NCBI RefSeq assembly: GCF_002210095.1
Contig: NZ_AQQR01000001.1
Location: 62,001 to 126,000 of the forward strand
DNA length: 64,000 nucleotides
From: Marinibacterium profundimaris
GTDB taxonomy: Bacteria > Pseudomonadota > Alphaproteobacteria > Rhodobacterales > Rhodobacteraceae
Direction of reading: 5' to 3'
Of the stretch, positions 36,867 through 48,335 are shown one piece after another. Positions within the stretch are counted from its first letter, which is position 1. Every line of letters starts with the position of its first letter. Below the pieces are notes generated by a model. The model worked only from the letters and a program-made list of their open reading frames with translations, ran no database searches and had not been told where the DNA came from. A program made the position numbers and the translations under genes.

Positions 36867-36890
36867 AAAGGGCGCCTCGCGGCGCCCTTT
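36867..36890. terminator. Bidirectional Rho-independent terminator between GST and acnA
   Basis: AAAGGGCGCC, TCGC, GGCGCCCTTT: a perfect 10-bp stem with A-rich sequence on the left and TTT on the right, so it can stop transcription from either side. Confidence 0.85.
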
Positions 36891-36915
36891 CCCCATAATT
36901 CCGGTCCGTCGGCGA

Positions 36916-39705
<2,790 letters not shown>

Positions 39706-39806
39706 GGGTGGCCTCCCTCAGATCAAAGGAATGGGGATGTTGCTGATGGCTCTATGCCCCCGAGCGGTCTCGCGTTCAACAGCAAACCGTGCGGGTGCGG
39801 CAATTT

Positions 39807-39826
39807 TTGTATGCCATTGTACACAA
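39807..39826. promoter_or_regulatory. Imperfect palindrome in the acnA/DUF1223 promoter region
   Basis: TTGTATGCCATTGTACACAA has TTGT/ACAA ends and partly pairing interior. It lies about 100 bp upstream of both divergent genes in the only AT-rich part of the gap. It might be an operator or overlap a promoter; no regulator can be assigned. Confidence 0.3.
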
Positions 39827-39926
39827 ACCTCGATGTCACAGGGTGCGACAATCTCGAAAGGGTGATTGGCGTTTCACCCATCCTGCTCATAAACAGATCC
39901 ATGTTTTCAAGCAGAAAGGACCCTGG

Positions 39927-40628
39927 ATGAAGCTGCTATTCGCCATCGCCCTGACAGCTGCACTTGGCTGTGCAGCCACGTTGCGTGCCGGGGAAAAGAC
40001 GGTGGTGGTCGAGCTCTTCACATCGCAGGGGTGTTCTTCCTGTCCGCCGGCGGATGCGCTGATGGAAAAGCTGATCCGCAAGGACCACGTGATCGCCCTG
40101 TCGCTGCACGTGGATTACTGGGATTACATCGGCTGGAAGGACCGCTTCGCCAGCCCCGACTATACAAAGCGGCAGAAGGCCTATGCCCATGTTTCGGGGC
40201 GCAACATGGTCTACACGCCGCAGATGATCGTGAACGGCACCGACCAGGTTGTCGGCGCCCGGGCGATGGAACTGGCCGACCTGATCGTCGCCCATGCCAC
40301 CGAAGACCGCCTGGCCGAGGTCATGGTCGAACGGGACGGGAACCTGCTGAAGATCGGGCTGCTGCCGCTGGGCGAGGGGCTGGACGGCACCTATCTTCTG
40401 CAGCTGGTGCGCTACACCAAGTCGCGCACCATCGACATCACCAAGGGTGAGAACGCCGGTCGCACGATGACCTACCTGCACGTGGTCGACGGTTGGGAAA
40501 CCATCGGCGAATGGGACGGCAAGACGCCCCTGACCGTCGAAGCCGAAATCGACGGCGACCGCCCGGCGGTCATCCTTGTGCAGGAACACGGACCGGGCCC
40601 GATCGTGGCCGCCGCCGCGCTGGACTGA
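39927..40628 (+). CDS. DUF1223 secreted thioredoxin-like protein
   Basis: 233 residues. The signal peptide (LLFAIALTAALGCAATLRA) is followed by the family hallmark VVELFTSQGCSSCPPADALM, which resembles a thioredoxin CxxC active site. ATG 39927 has AGAAAGGA upstream. DUF1223 proteins are common beside acnA in Rhodobacterales, are predicted periplasmic, and have no proven function; a thiol redox role is plausible. Confidence 0.9.
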   Translation: MKLLFAIALTAALGCAATLRAGEKTVVVELFTSQGCSSCPPADALMEKLIRKDHVIALSLHVDYWDYIGWKDRFASPDYTKRQKAYAHVSGRNMVYTPQMIVNGTDQVVGARAMELADLIVAHATEDRLAEVMVERDGNLLKIGLLPLGEGLDGTYLLQLVRYTKSRTIDITKGENAGRTMTYLHVVDGWETIGEWDGKTPLTVEAEIDGDRPAVILVQEHGPGPIVAAAALD

Positions 40629-40629
40629 G

Positions 40630-40647
40630 CCGGGCCGCAAGGCCCGG
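40630..40647. terminator. GC-rich hairpin in a convergent gap
   Basis: CCGGGCC, GCAA, GGCCCGG: perfect 7-bp stem and a stable tetraloop right after the DUF1223 stop. There is no T-tract, so it may stall polymerase or protect the mRNA end instead of acting as a full terminator. Confidence 0.4.
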
Positions 40648-40692
40648 TCGAAGGGCCCGCCGAACCAGACCTCTTTCGCGTCGGATTTCCCG

Positions 40693-41580
40693 TCAGACCT
40701 TCCAGCGCCGGTGGATCCAGAACCACTGGTCCATGTGCTCGCGCACGAAGCTTTCCAGCCGCTCGGTGATCTCCCGCGTCATCGTCTCGGGGTCGGTATG
40801 CGGGATCGGCTCCTGGGTGACGATCTCGAAGTGGATGCCGTCGGGCTTGCGCAGCCCGTAGACCGGCAGCAGCGGCGCGTCGAACCGCAGGGCAAGTTCC
40901 GCCGTCACCAGCGATGTCGCGGCAGGCTTGCCGAAGAAGGGCATGACCTCGCCGCCCACGGCGTGACGGTCGGCCACGATCGCCAGCACGCCGCCGGCTT
41001 TCAGGTGCCGCACCATGTTCGCCATGCCCTTGCGGCTCTGGGTAAAAAGCGGCTCGCCGATGGCGGTGATCGCGCGGGTATAGGGCTTGTTCACATAAGG
41101 GTTGTCGAGCGGACGATAGAAGCCGCCCACCTCGAACCCGTGGTGGATCAGGCTGGCCCGCGCCGCGTCGTAATTGCCGAAATGCGCGGTGACGATGATC
41201 ACCGGTTTGCCCTCGTCCCGCGCTTTGGCCAGCACCTCCAGCCCCGGTCCGGTGACCTCGGCCTGCTGCGCGATCTCCACGAAGGGGGGGCCGGAATAGG
41301 TTTCGATCAGCGCGCGGCCCATGTTGTCGGGCACCGCGCGGACCAGGCGCTCGACCTCGGCCCGGTCGAGCCCGGGCATGGTGTGGGCCAGGTTGTCGCG
41401 GATGCGGCGGCGAAAGCCCGCGAGCGGCGCGATGATGCGCGAGGTCACCCAGCCGATGGTCCGCACGCGGGCGCGATACGGCAACAGCCCGGACAGGCGG
41501 ATGACGGACATCAGCGCAAGGTTGGTCAGGTATTGCCCCGCGCGTTTGGCGAAGGGGCGATCGTCGGTCGTGTCACTCAT
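40693..41580 (-). CDS. LpxL/HtrB-type lauroyl acyltransferase
   Basis: 295 residues. It has the acyltransferase motif HFGNYD (HxxxxD) at about 135 and a second block IVADRHAVGGEVMPFFG followed by PLLPVYGLR. Members add secondary acyl chains to lipid A or other lipids at the inner membrane. The N-terminal helix (ALMSVIRLSGLLPYR) is amphipathic. Whether lipid A is the substrate here is inference. Confidence 0.85.
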   Translation of the reverse strand: MSDTTDDRPFAKRAGQYLTNLALMSVIRLSGLLPYRARVRTIGWVTSRIIAPLAGFRRRIRDNLAHTMPGLDRAEVERLVRAVPDNMGRALIETYSGPPFVEIAQQAEVTGPGLEVLAKARDEGKPVIIVTAHFGNYDAARASLIHHGFEVGGFYRPLDNPYVNKPYTRAITAIGEPLFTQSRKGMANMVRHLKAGGVLAIVADRHAVGGEVMPFFGKPAATSLVTAELALRFDAPLLPVYGLRKPDGIHFEIVTQEPIPHTDPETMTREITERLESFVREHMDQWFWIHRRWKV

Positions 41581-41720
41581 GCGGCGCCGGTCATTGGGTG
41601 GGTCACTGGGTCGGTCATTGGGCGGTCCTTGTGGGGCCGGGTCTCGGGTCTTGTCCGGGGATCGGGACGATGGGCCCCGGTGCCCGGCTTGGCGTCTGTA
41701 TCTGCGTCGTCTCGGCGGGC
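41581..41720. repeat. Short imperfect repeats before the acyltransferase start
   Basis: Between the DMT transporter stop and the acyltransferase ATG the plus strand reads GGTCATTGGGTG, GGTCACTGGGTC, GGTCATTGGGCG: three 12-bp imperfect units at about 41590-41625. The rest of the gap is plain GC-rich DNA without a gene. Confidence 0.5.
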
Positions 41721-41721
41721 G

Positions 41722-42627
41722 TCAGTCGTGCAGGCTTGGCGGCGGCGGGCAGGGGCCCCGGCGCTGCCGGGTCTCACGATACCAGACATACAGCCCCGCG
41801 CCCGAGATGACGATGGCCCCGACGATCGTCCAGGGATCCGGAACCTCGCTGTAAAGGACCAGCCCCCAGACCGCGGACAGCACCAGCCCGCAATAGGCAT
41901 AAGGCGCCAGCATCGCGGCCTCGCCCTCGGTGAAGGCGCGGATCATGAAGAGCTGCCCGGTGGTGCCGGCCGCCGCGATCAGCAGCATCCGGAGGATGTC
42001 GAAGGCGTCGAGCCCGACCCAGACAAAGGGGATGATCGCGGTCAGCACCAGCGTGCCGACCACGCCCGTGTAGAAGAGCGAGGTCCAGACATCCTCGTCG
42101 GCGCCCAGGCTGCGGGTCAGCAGCGCATAGGCGGAATAGCAGCAGGCGGCGGCCAGCGGCAGCAGGGCTGCGGGGCTGAAGACGGCGCTGCCGGGGCGGA
42201 TCACGATAAGGGCGCCGACGATGGCAATGGTGATGCCGGCGATGCGGCGCGGGCCCAGCTTCTCTCCGAGAAAGAGCGCGGCGCCGAGCGTGATCAGCAC
42301 CGGGTTCACCGACATCAGCGCCACCGCCTCGGTCAGCGGGATCAGGCTGACCCCGGTGAAGAAGAAACCGGTCGCCCCCATCAGCACGGTCGAACGCAGG
42401 ACCTGCGTGGGCAGGTGGCGGGTGCGCACGACGCTGCCGAGGCGGGGCGCGACGAACAGCGTCACCACCAGCATCTGCCCCGCGTAGCGCGCCCAGAGCG
42501 CCGGTACGACGCCGACATCGGGCACCAGCCCCTTGACCGTGGCATCCATGACCGAAAAGGCAAGGATGGCCGCCAGCATGAAGAGGATGGCCCGGTTCTC
42601 GGCCCCGGTCATGGTGATCTGGGTCAT
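41722..42627 (-). CDS. DMT-superfamily transporter (EamA type)
   Basis: 301 residues with ten hydrophobic helices arranged as two EamA repeats. The first repeat ends MSVNPVLITLGAALFLGEK and the second ends LVLYSEVPDPWTIVGAIVI; both have the characteristic small-residue/Pro then acidic (GE, SE) pattern. It is a probable exporter or importer of small metabolites; the substrate is unknown. Confidence 0.88.
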   Translation of the reverse strand: MTQITMTGAENRAILFMLAAILAFSVMDATVKGLVPDVGVVPALWARYAGQMLVVTLFVAPRLGSVVRTRHLPTQVLRSTVLMGATGFFFTGVSLIPLTEAVALMSVNPVLITLGAALFLGEKLGPRRIAGITIAIVGALIVIRPGSAVFSPAALLPLAAACCYSAYALLTRSLGADEDVWTSLFYTGVVGTLVLTAIIPFVWVGLDAFDILRMLLIAAAGTTGQLFMIRAFTEGEAAMLAPYAYCGLVLSAVWGLVLYSEVPDPWTIVGAIVISGAGLYVWYRETRQRRGPCPPPPSLHD

Positions 42628-43126
42628 GGTGCGAGATGGCGGAGAAAGAGGATTTTCATAAGCTGTCTCTTAGGTTGAGGCGCGCGGCGTGTCCATCGCT
42701 GCCGGGTCGCCCATGCGGCGGCAGGGCGCCAAGCGGCCGGAACGCGCGCAGGTTTCGCCGCGAAGACAGACACTTGCAAAGCGCGCGACGGCGCCGAGGC
42801 CCCAGAAGGCCGCGCCTTTGCTGCGCCGGACAGATCGACAGGCAGTCGGTTTCCGGCCAGGGCCTGGGGGTGGCGATGCGGCTTTGCCGAGGACCCCGCC
42901 GCGCCGTGCGGGCGGGGCGGATGGCCGGGGATCCCGCCGCGCCATGCGGGCGGGGCGGATGGCAGGGGATCCCGCCGTGCTGTGCGGGGGGCGAAGGGAT
43001 GGGCCGTGGCGCCACGCGGCCCTGTGCGGAGCATGGGGCAGGGGCAGCCACGGGACGCGGATCACCTTTCGGTTCCGCGTCCTCCGCTGCGCCCCTCGCG
43101 TCCAGGCGGCGAAGGCGCCGGAGAGG
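42628..43126. other. Gene-free 500-bp region with 38-bp tandem repeats
   Basis: No supportable gene. 42897-42934 and 42935-42972 are two copies of a 38-bp unit (CGCCGCGCC, then G or A, TGCGGGCGGGGCGGATGGC). A degenerate third starts at 42973. The open frames that cross it on several strands and frames are products of GC content and of the repeat. It separates the DMT transporter gene from the 3' end of fliG. Confidence 0.55.
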
Positions 43127-44251
43127 TTACTCGACCTGCACGTCCGGCCCGTCGAGCGGGATAAGCTTGATCTCGCCCTTCTCGATCTCGCCGTTGATCG
43201 CCTCGATCACCGCCTGCATGGCGGCCTCGGCATCCTCGGGCCGGACAGTGCCGATCTCGACCGTCTCTTCCTTGAGGTTGTCGGACATCCGGTTGGAGAG
43301 GTTGCGATAGATGAATTCCGCGACCTCGCCGTAGCCCGCCGCCTCGCAGCCGGCGAGCGCCCTGACCAGCGTCAGCTGATCGGCCGAGCGGATGATCTTC
43401 GGCACGTCCATCGGGTCGATCCGGTCGGGGATATGTTCGAAGGTGAAGATGTGGCGCTTGACCTGCGTGCAGAAGGGCTGATCGACCTCGTCCAGCGCGC
43501 CCAGCACCTCGTCCCGGACCGAGGCCGACGTGCGGTTGAGGATGGCGCCCAGCCGTTCGTCGGGGCCCACGTCGAAGGCGAGGTCGGGCTGGTCGTCGAA
43601 CTGTTCGGCCAGCGACTGGCCGATCCGCAGCACCGCCTCGGGCGTGACATTGCGGGTCAGCGACACGGCATGGGTGATCTTGCGCGCCAGCGGCCCCGGC
43701 AGCTGCCCCAGCAGCCCCGCCGCCTTCTCGGTCGAGAGTTTCGACAGCAGCACCGCGGCCACCTCGATGCTTTCGCCCTTCATGATCTCGGCCAGCTCTT
43801 CCTCGGAGCGTTCCATCAGGCGCGGCCAGGGATCGCCGGACTTCGGCATGCCGGCCGCCTTGCGCAGCTTGTCGGCGGTCTTGACGCTGATCCGGCCATC
43901 CAGGGATTCGATCGCGGCATGTAACCCGTGCGGGAAATGCAGCCCCACGCCATCCACCTGCTCGGCGAATTCCTGCACCACCTCTTCCAGCGTATCGCGA
44001 TCCACCAGGCCCATCCGGCTCATCTGCTGGGCCAGCTTGGCCTGCAGCTCCTCCGGCAACTGCTCGAGAGGGAGGTCCGCGCCTTCCTTCAGCAGCAGCC
44101 GTACGACGATCGCCGCCTTGGACACGCTGTTGAGTTGCTGGGCACGGCCGCCGCCCGAGGAGAGCGGCGAAAAGGACGACGACGGGGTGTCGAGTGGCGA
44201 TGAACCGAAGTCCATCGCCATCGGAAGCTGTGAGCCAACTTCGTTCTGCAT
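43127..44251 (-). CDS. fliG: Flagellar motor switch protein FliG, isolated from flagellar genes
   Basis: 374 residues. After a Ser/Gly-rich N-terminus, three FliG domains can be followed: SVSKAAIVVRLLLKEGADL (N), the middle domain with the armadillo-like helices (AAVLLSKLSTEKAAGLL), and the C-terminal torque domain with IFTFEHIPDRIDPMDVPKII and VRALAGCEAAG. FliG couples the stator to the rotor. No other flagellar gene is in the window, so this copy stands alone. ATG 44251 has AAGAGCAGG upstream. Confidence 0.85.
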   Translation of the reverse strand: MQNEVGSQLPMAMDFGSSPLDTPSSSFSPLSSGGGRAQQLNSVSKAAIVVRLLLKEGADLPLEQLPEELQAKLAQQMSRMGLVDRDTLEEVVQEFAEQVDGVGLHFPHGLHAAIESLDGRISVKTADKLRKAAGMPKSGDPWPRLMERSEEELAEIMKGESIEVAAVLLSKLSTEKAAGLLGQLPGPLARKITHAVSLTRNVTPEAVLRIGQSLAEQFDDQPDLAFDVGPDERLGAILNRTSASVRDEVLGALDEVDQPFCTQVKRHIFTFEHIPDRIDPMDVPKIIRSADQLTLVRALAGCEAAGYGEVAEFIYRNLSNRMSDNLKEETVEIGTVRPEDAEAAMQAVIEAINGEIEKGEIKLIPLDGPDVQVE

Positions 44252-44331
44252 AGCCTGCTCTTGCCTGTATTGTTGGGTCAGAGCTTAGGCGCAGAGATGT
44301 AAAGAAAGCCCTAAATTTGAGGGGTTTGTGA

Positions 44332-44880
44332 TCAGTAGTTGAAGGTGATGCCCGACCGGATCGCCCGGCGCAGCGAGGCTTCGGCCCATGTGCCTTCGCC
44401 GCCACGGGCCATGATCTCGCGCCATTGCGCGATGGCGTCGTCGGTGCGGCCCTCGGTGACATAGCCCTGACCCATGTAGGACCGCGCGAGGATGTTGTCG
44501 GGATTGGCGTTCAGCGCGCGGCTGTACCAGGCCTCGGCCAGCGCCGTGTCGCCCATCTTGCGGTGGGTGAAGCCCCAGTAGGTCATGACGCGGTCGTCGC
44601 CCTGGTCCATCACCTTCAGGATGTCCTGGGCGCGGCCGTATTGTCCGTCATAGGCCAGCTCGCGCACGGCGCCATACAGCAGATCCTGGTCCAGCGCGGA
44701 GTCCTTGCGCACCTTCACGCATTTCTTGGTGGCCGGGTCGTAGACGCGGCCGAAAAAGCACGACTTCGTGGTCTGCGTCGTCTTCGGCGGTCGCGTCGAG
44801 TCGCCGCCGGATCCCGCGGCAAAGCCTGGGGCGGGCAGGGCAAGGACAAGGGCGGCGGTCAGTCCGAGGGCAAGGCGCAT
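44332..44880 (-). CDS. Periplasmic tetratricopeptide-repeat protein
   Basis: 182 residues with a signal peptide (LALGLTAALVLALPAPGFAA) after a good GGAGA site. The mature N-terminus has a small Cys-containing segment (SCFFGRVYDPATKKCVKV), and then two or three TPR units (TYWGFTHRKMGDTALAEAWY and NPDNILARSYMGQGYVTEG). It probably acts as a protein-protein scaffold; partner unknown. Confidence 0.8.
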   Translation of the reverse strand: MRLALGLTAALVLALPAPGFAAGSGGDSTRPPKTTQTTKSCFFGRVYDPATKKCVKVRKDSALDQDLLYGAVRELAYDGQYGRAQDILKVMDQGDDRVMTYWGFTHRKMGDTALAEAWYSRALNANPDNILARSYMGQGYVTEGRTDDAIAQWREIMARGGEGTWAEASLRRAIRSGITFNY

Positions 44881-45039
44881 GGGGGTCTCCGATCAGTCTG
44901 CAGGCGGGCCGGTCGCCCGCGATCCGTGGTTCAGATTGTGCCACTGGGTCGTTCGAGACGGGCAAGAGGTTCATCACGAAAGCGTGAGGTTACCCCGTAA
45001 CCCGAAAACCACGCCGCAGGCGCCGCCCAAAACCGGCAA

Positions 45040-45060
45040 GGCCGCCCCGGAAGGGCGGCC
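45040..45060 (-). terminator. Hairpin after the small secreted protein gene
   Basis: GGCCGCCC, TTCCG, GGGCGGCC-type perfect stem on the minus strand, 27 bp after the stop at 45087. The sequence behind it is only moderately T-rich, so termination is likely but not certain. Confidence 0.55.
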
Positions 45061-45086
45061 AGGGTCGTCCTGCCAGGGACTGGCGA

Positions 45087-45245
45087 TCAGCTGTTCACCT
45101 GCTCCACGCAGGTCCGGGTTTCAGCGTCCCAGGTCGTGCCCGCAGCGCAGGACTGCGCCTGCTGATGGCTCCACGAACAATCGGCCGAGGCCAGTGCCGG
45201 AAGCGTGGCGAGGGCAAGGGTAACGATAGCGGTCTTCAAGGCCAT
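45087..45245 (-). CDS. Small secreted Cys-containing protein, chitin-binding-like
   Basis: 52 residues. The strong AAGGAGGA site and ATG 45245 give a signal peptide (ALKTAIVTLALATLPALASA). The ~30-residue mature peptide has three cysteines (DCSWSHQQAQSC ... TRTCVEQ) with spacing like part of a peritrophin-A/CBM14 module. It lies just upstream (minus strand) of nothing else, directly downstream of purB with its own ribosome binding site. Function unknown. Confidence 0.7.
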   Translation of the reverse strand: MALKTAIVTLALATLPALASADCSWSHQQAQSCAAGTTWDAETRTCVEQVNS

Positions 45246-45309
45246 GGGTTCCTCCTTGGGGGCCGTTTCGATGACGTCACGGTAGCAGATCAGGTCCGAA
45301 TCCCGAAAG

Positions 45310-45338
45310 AAAAAGGCCCCGGCGCGCACGCCGGGGCC
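45310..45338 (-). terminator. Rho-independent terminator after purB
   Basis: On the minus strand GGCCCCGGCG / CGCCGGGGCC forms a strong stem (45315-45338) followed by TTTTT. It lies 24 bp after the purB stop. Confidence 0.9.
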
Positions 45339-45361
45339 CTTGCATCGCCATCACGAAGCCG

Positions 45362-46666
45362 TCACTCGCCGAAGACGCGGGCGAAAATCGTGTCGACATG
45401 CTTGGTGTGATAGCCAAGGTCGAACTTCTCGTTGATCTCCTCGACGGAGAGCGCCGCGCGCACCTCCTCGTCGGCCAGCAGCTCCTCGCGGAAGTCGGTG
45501 CGATGATCCCAGACCTTCATCGCGTTGCGCTGGACCAGCCGATAGGCGTCCTCGCGGCTGACACCGGCCTGTGTCAGGGCCAGCAGCACCCGCTGGGACA
45601 TCACGAGGCCCGGGAACTTGTTCATGTTGTCCAGCATGTTCTGCGGATAGACTAGCAGGTTCTCGATCACCGAGGTCATGCGCGCCAGGGCGAAATCAAG
45701 CGTGATCGTGCTGTCCGGGCCGATGTTGCGCTCCACCGAGGAATGCGAGATGTCGCGTTCATGCCAGAGGGCCACGTTCTCCATCGCCGGGACCACCGCC
45801 ATGCGCACCAGCCGCGCGAGACCGGTCAGGTTCTCGGTCAGCACAGGGTTCTTCTTGTGCGGCATGGCCGAAGACCCCTTCTGCCCCATCGAGAAGAACT
45901 CGGCCGCTTCCAGCACCTCGGTGCGCTGCATGTGGCGGATTTCGATGGCGATGTTTTCCAGGGACGAGGCGATGACACCCAGCGTCGCGAAGAAGGCCGC
46001 GTGACGGTCGCGCGGGATCACCTGGGTCGAGATCGGCTCGGGCACCAGGCCCAGCTGCTCGCAGACATGCTCCTCGACCGCCGGGTCGATATTGGCGAAG
46101 GTGCCGACCGCACCCGAGATCGCGCCGGTGGCGATCTCGGCCCGCGCGTCGCGCATGCGGGAGAGGTTGCGGTCCATCTCGGCGTAGAAGCGGGCGAAGG
46201 TCAGGCCCATGGTGGTGGGCTCGGCATGGATGCCATGGCTGCGGCCGATGCGAATGGTATCCTTGTGCTCGTAGGCGCGTTTCTTCAGCGCGGCGAGCAG
46301 GCCTTCGATATCGGCAATCAGGATATCGGCGGCGCGGGTGAGCTGCACGTTGAAGCAGGTGTCCAGCACGTCCGACGAGGTCATGCCCTGGTGGACGAAC
46401 CGCGCCTCGTCGCTGCCCACGTGTTCGGCCAGGTGGGTCAGGAAGGCGATGACGTCATGCTTGGTCTCGCGCTCGATCTCGTCGATGCGGTCTATGTCGA
46501 ATTCGACATCCTTGGCTTTCCACACGGCCTCGGCATTGGCCTTGGGGATCACGCCGATCTCGGCCATGGCATCGCAGGCATGGGCTTCGATTTCGAACCA
46601 GATGCGGAACTTTGTCTCCGGCGACCAGATTGAAACCATGTCGGGACGGGAATAGCGCGGGATCAT
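45362..46666 (-). CDS. purB: Adenylosuccinate lyase
   Basis: 434 residues. The fumarase/aspartase-superfamily signature GSSAMPHKKNP lies at about residue 262. The first block MTSSDVLDTCFNVQL and the second RSHGIHAEPTTMG also match. It catalyses two steps of purine synthesis (SAICAR to AICAR and adenylosuccinate to AMP). Length and motifs are normal for a bacterial enzyme; strong terminator downstream. Confidence 0.97.
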   Translation of the reverse strand: MIPRYSRPDMVSIWSPETKFRIWFEIEAHACDAMAEIGVIPKANAEAVWKAKDVEFDIDRIDEIERETKHDVIAFLTHLAEHVGSDEARFVHQGMTSSDVLDTCFNVQLTRAADILIADIEGLLAALKKRAYEHKDTIRIGRSHGIHAEPTTMGLTFARFYAEMDRNLSRMRDARAEIATGAISGAVGTFANIDPAVEEHVCEQLGLVPEPISTQVIPRDRHAAFFATLGVIASSLENIAIEIRHMQRTEVLEAAEFFSMGQKGSSAMPHKKNPVLTENLTGLARLVRMAVVPAMENVALWHERDISHSSVERNIGPDSTITLDFALARMTSVIENLLVYPQNMLDNMNKFPGLVMSQRVLLALTQAGVSREDAYRLVQRNAMKVWDHRTDFREELLADEEVRAALSVEEINEKFDLGYHTKHVDTIFARVFGE

Positions 46667-46760
46667 CGGCGGGCCTTTTCGTCTTTCGGAGGGTTGCGGC
46701 GGCTACTAGACTGCTTTCCCTGCCACGGCAAGAAGCGCGAACGACAGCAGGGACGGCAGC

Positions 46761-47792
46761 TTGATCATACAATCTTTCTCGACACTCGGCGTGGCGGGGT
46801 GTTTCGCCGCCGCGACGCTGGTCATTCTCATTCTCGGCACACGGCTGACGGACGTGGCCGACCGGCTGGCCGACCGCACCGGTCTGGGAGAGGCGCTGGT
46901 TGGCGGCGTGCTGCTGGGCGTGGCGACATCGCTATCGGGCACGGTGGTCTCGGTGACCTCGGCGCTGGACGGCTCGGCCTCGCTGGCTTTTTCCAACGGG
47001 ATCGGCGGGATTGCGGCACAGACGGCCTTCCTCGCGCTGGCCGACGTGGTCCACCGCAAGGCCAACCTCGAACACAGCGCGGCGGAGGCGACGACGCTGT
47101 TCCAGGGCGCGCTGCTGATGGTTATGCTGACGCTGCCGCTGCTGGCCTGGCTCTCGCCCGAGCTGGCGGTGTGGCAGATCCACCCGGTCTCGGTCGTGCT
47201 GGTCGCACTCTATTGCGTGGGCGTCCTGACCTCCCGCCGGGTCCACGAAGAGCCGATGTGGAAGCCGGTGCGCACCCGCGAGACGCGGGAGGACGTGCCG
47301 GATGAGACCCACAAGCGCGCGAGCCTGACCGGGCTGCTGCTGCGGTTCTCGGTGATGGTGGTTCTGCTCGGCCTCGCCGGTTTCGTCATTGCCCGCTCCG
47401 GCGCGGCGCTGAGCGAGCGGCTGGGCATGTCGCAGACCGTGGTGGGCGCGCTGATGACGGCGGTGGTGACCTCGCTGCCCGAGCTGGTGACGACGATTGC
47501 CGCGGTGCGCCGGGGCGCGATCCAGCTGGCGGTGGGCGGCATCATCGGCGGCAATACCTTCGATGTGCTCTTCCTCAGCCTGTCCGATTTCGCCTATCGT
47601 GACGGCTCGCTCTACCATGCGATCGGCAAGGGCGATGTCTTTTGGCTGGGCGTGGGGCTGCTGATGACGGGGATCATGGTTCTGGGCCTGATCCTGCGCG
47701 AGAAGCAGGGGCCCTTCAGGATCGGGACGGAATCTGTCTGCATGCTGCTGGTCTATGCCGGCGCGATCGCGCTGCAGGTTCAGGCCGGGTGA
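46761..47792 (+). CDS. Sodium/calcium exchanger-type membrane protein
   Basis: 343 residues, about ten helices in two inverted halves. Each half has the alpha-repeat: GVLLGVATSLSGTVVSVTSA in the first and GALMTAVVTSLPELVTTIAA in the second (GxxxxxxxTSLPE), typical of the CaCA superfamily. A hydrophilic loop (~165-190) separates the halves. The start is a TTG at 46761, so the N-terminus is less certain. The transported cation is not determined. Confidence 0.8.
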   Translation: MIIQSFSTLGVAGCFAAATLVILILGTRLTDVADRLADRTGLGEALVGGVLLGVATSLSGTVVSVTSALDGSASLAFSNGIGGIAAQTAFLALADVVHRKANLEHSAAEATTLFQGALLMVMLTLPLLAWLSPELAVWQIHPVSVVLVALYCVGVLTSRRVHEEPMWKPVRTRETREDVPDETHKRASLTGLLLRFSVMVVLLGLAGFVIARSGAALSERLGMSQTVVGALMTAVVTSLPELVTTIAAVRRGAIQLAVGGIIGGNTFDVLFLSLSDFAYRDGSLYHAIGKGDVFWLGVGLLMTGIMVLGLILREKQGPFRIGTESVCMLLVYAGAIALQVQAG

Positions 47793-47803
47793 ACGGGACG
47801 GTG

Positions 47804-48238
47804 ATGGACAGGATCAAAGCGCGCTGCCTGGAGGATTTCCTCGGACGCTGGCGGCTGGAGCGGGAGATCACGGACGCCCTGGGTCCGCCGGCCCGGTTCG
47901 AGGGTTTTGCCGAATGGCGTCCCGAGGGCGGCGCTGACGCGCGCAGCGAAGACGCCCCGCTGCTCTGCGTCGAGACCGGGCAGCTGGAGGTCTCGGGGCA
48001 GGGGCGCTTTGCCGCCGAGCGCCGCTATCTTTGGGCGCCGGACCTGTCGGTGTTCTTCGCCGACGGCCGATTCTTCCATCAGGTGCCGCCGGTTGGCGGG
48101 CCGGCCGAGCATTGGTGCGACCCGGATCACTACCGCGTGCTCTACGATTTCTCCGACTGGCCGCGGTTCCGCACCACCTGGGAGGTGTCGGGGCCGCGCA
48201 AGTCCTACCGAATGGTCTCGGACTACCGGCGCGTGTGA
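47804..48238 (+). CDS. DUF6314 family protein
   Basis: 144 residues from ATG 47804, 12 bp after the exchanger stop. It begins with the family's FLGRWRLEREI and includes FEGFAEWRPE, ERRYLWAPD and FFADGRFFHQVPP, which recall a small lipocalin-like beta-barrel. The family has no assigned function. It is co-directional with the exchanger and bioY. Confidence 0.8.
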   Translation: MDRIKARCLEDFLGRWRLEREITDALGPPARFEGFAEWRPEGGADARSEDAPLLCVETGQLEVSGQGRFAAERRYLWAPDLSVFFADGRFFHQVPPVGGPAEHWCDPDHYRVLYDFSDWPRFRTTWEVSGPRKSYRMVSDYRRV

Positions 48239-48335
48239 CGACGCGGCCATGCTGCGGGTGCGAGATGACGCTTGCGACGGTCGCGGCGCTCGGGCATCAA
48301 AGCGGATACCGAGAACAGGACCAGAGGATTAATCA

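Noticed and set aside
42656-43051. Several overlapping frames in the 38-bp tandem repeat region
   Set aside because: Open in several frames at once only because of the GC-rich repeat; peptides are low complexity.
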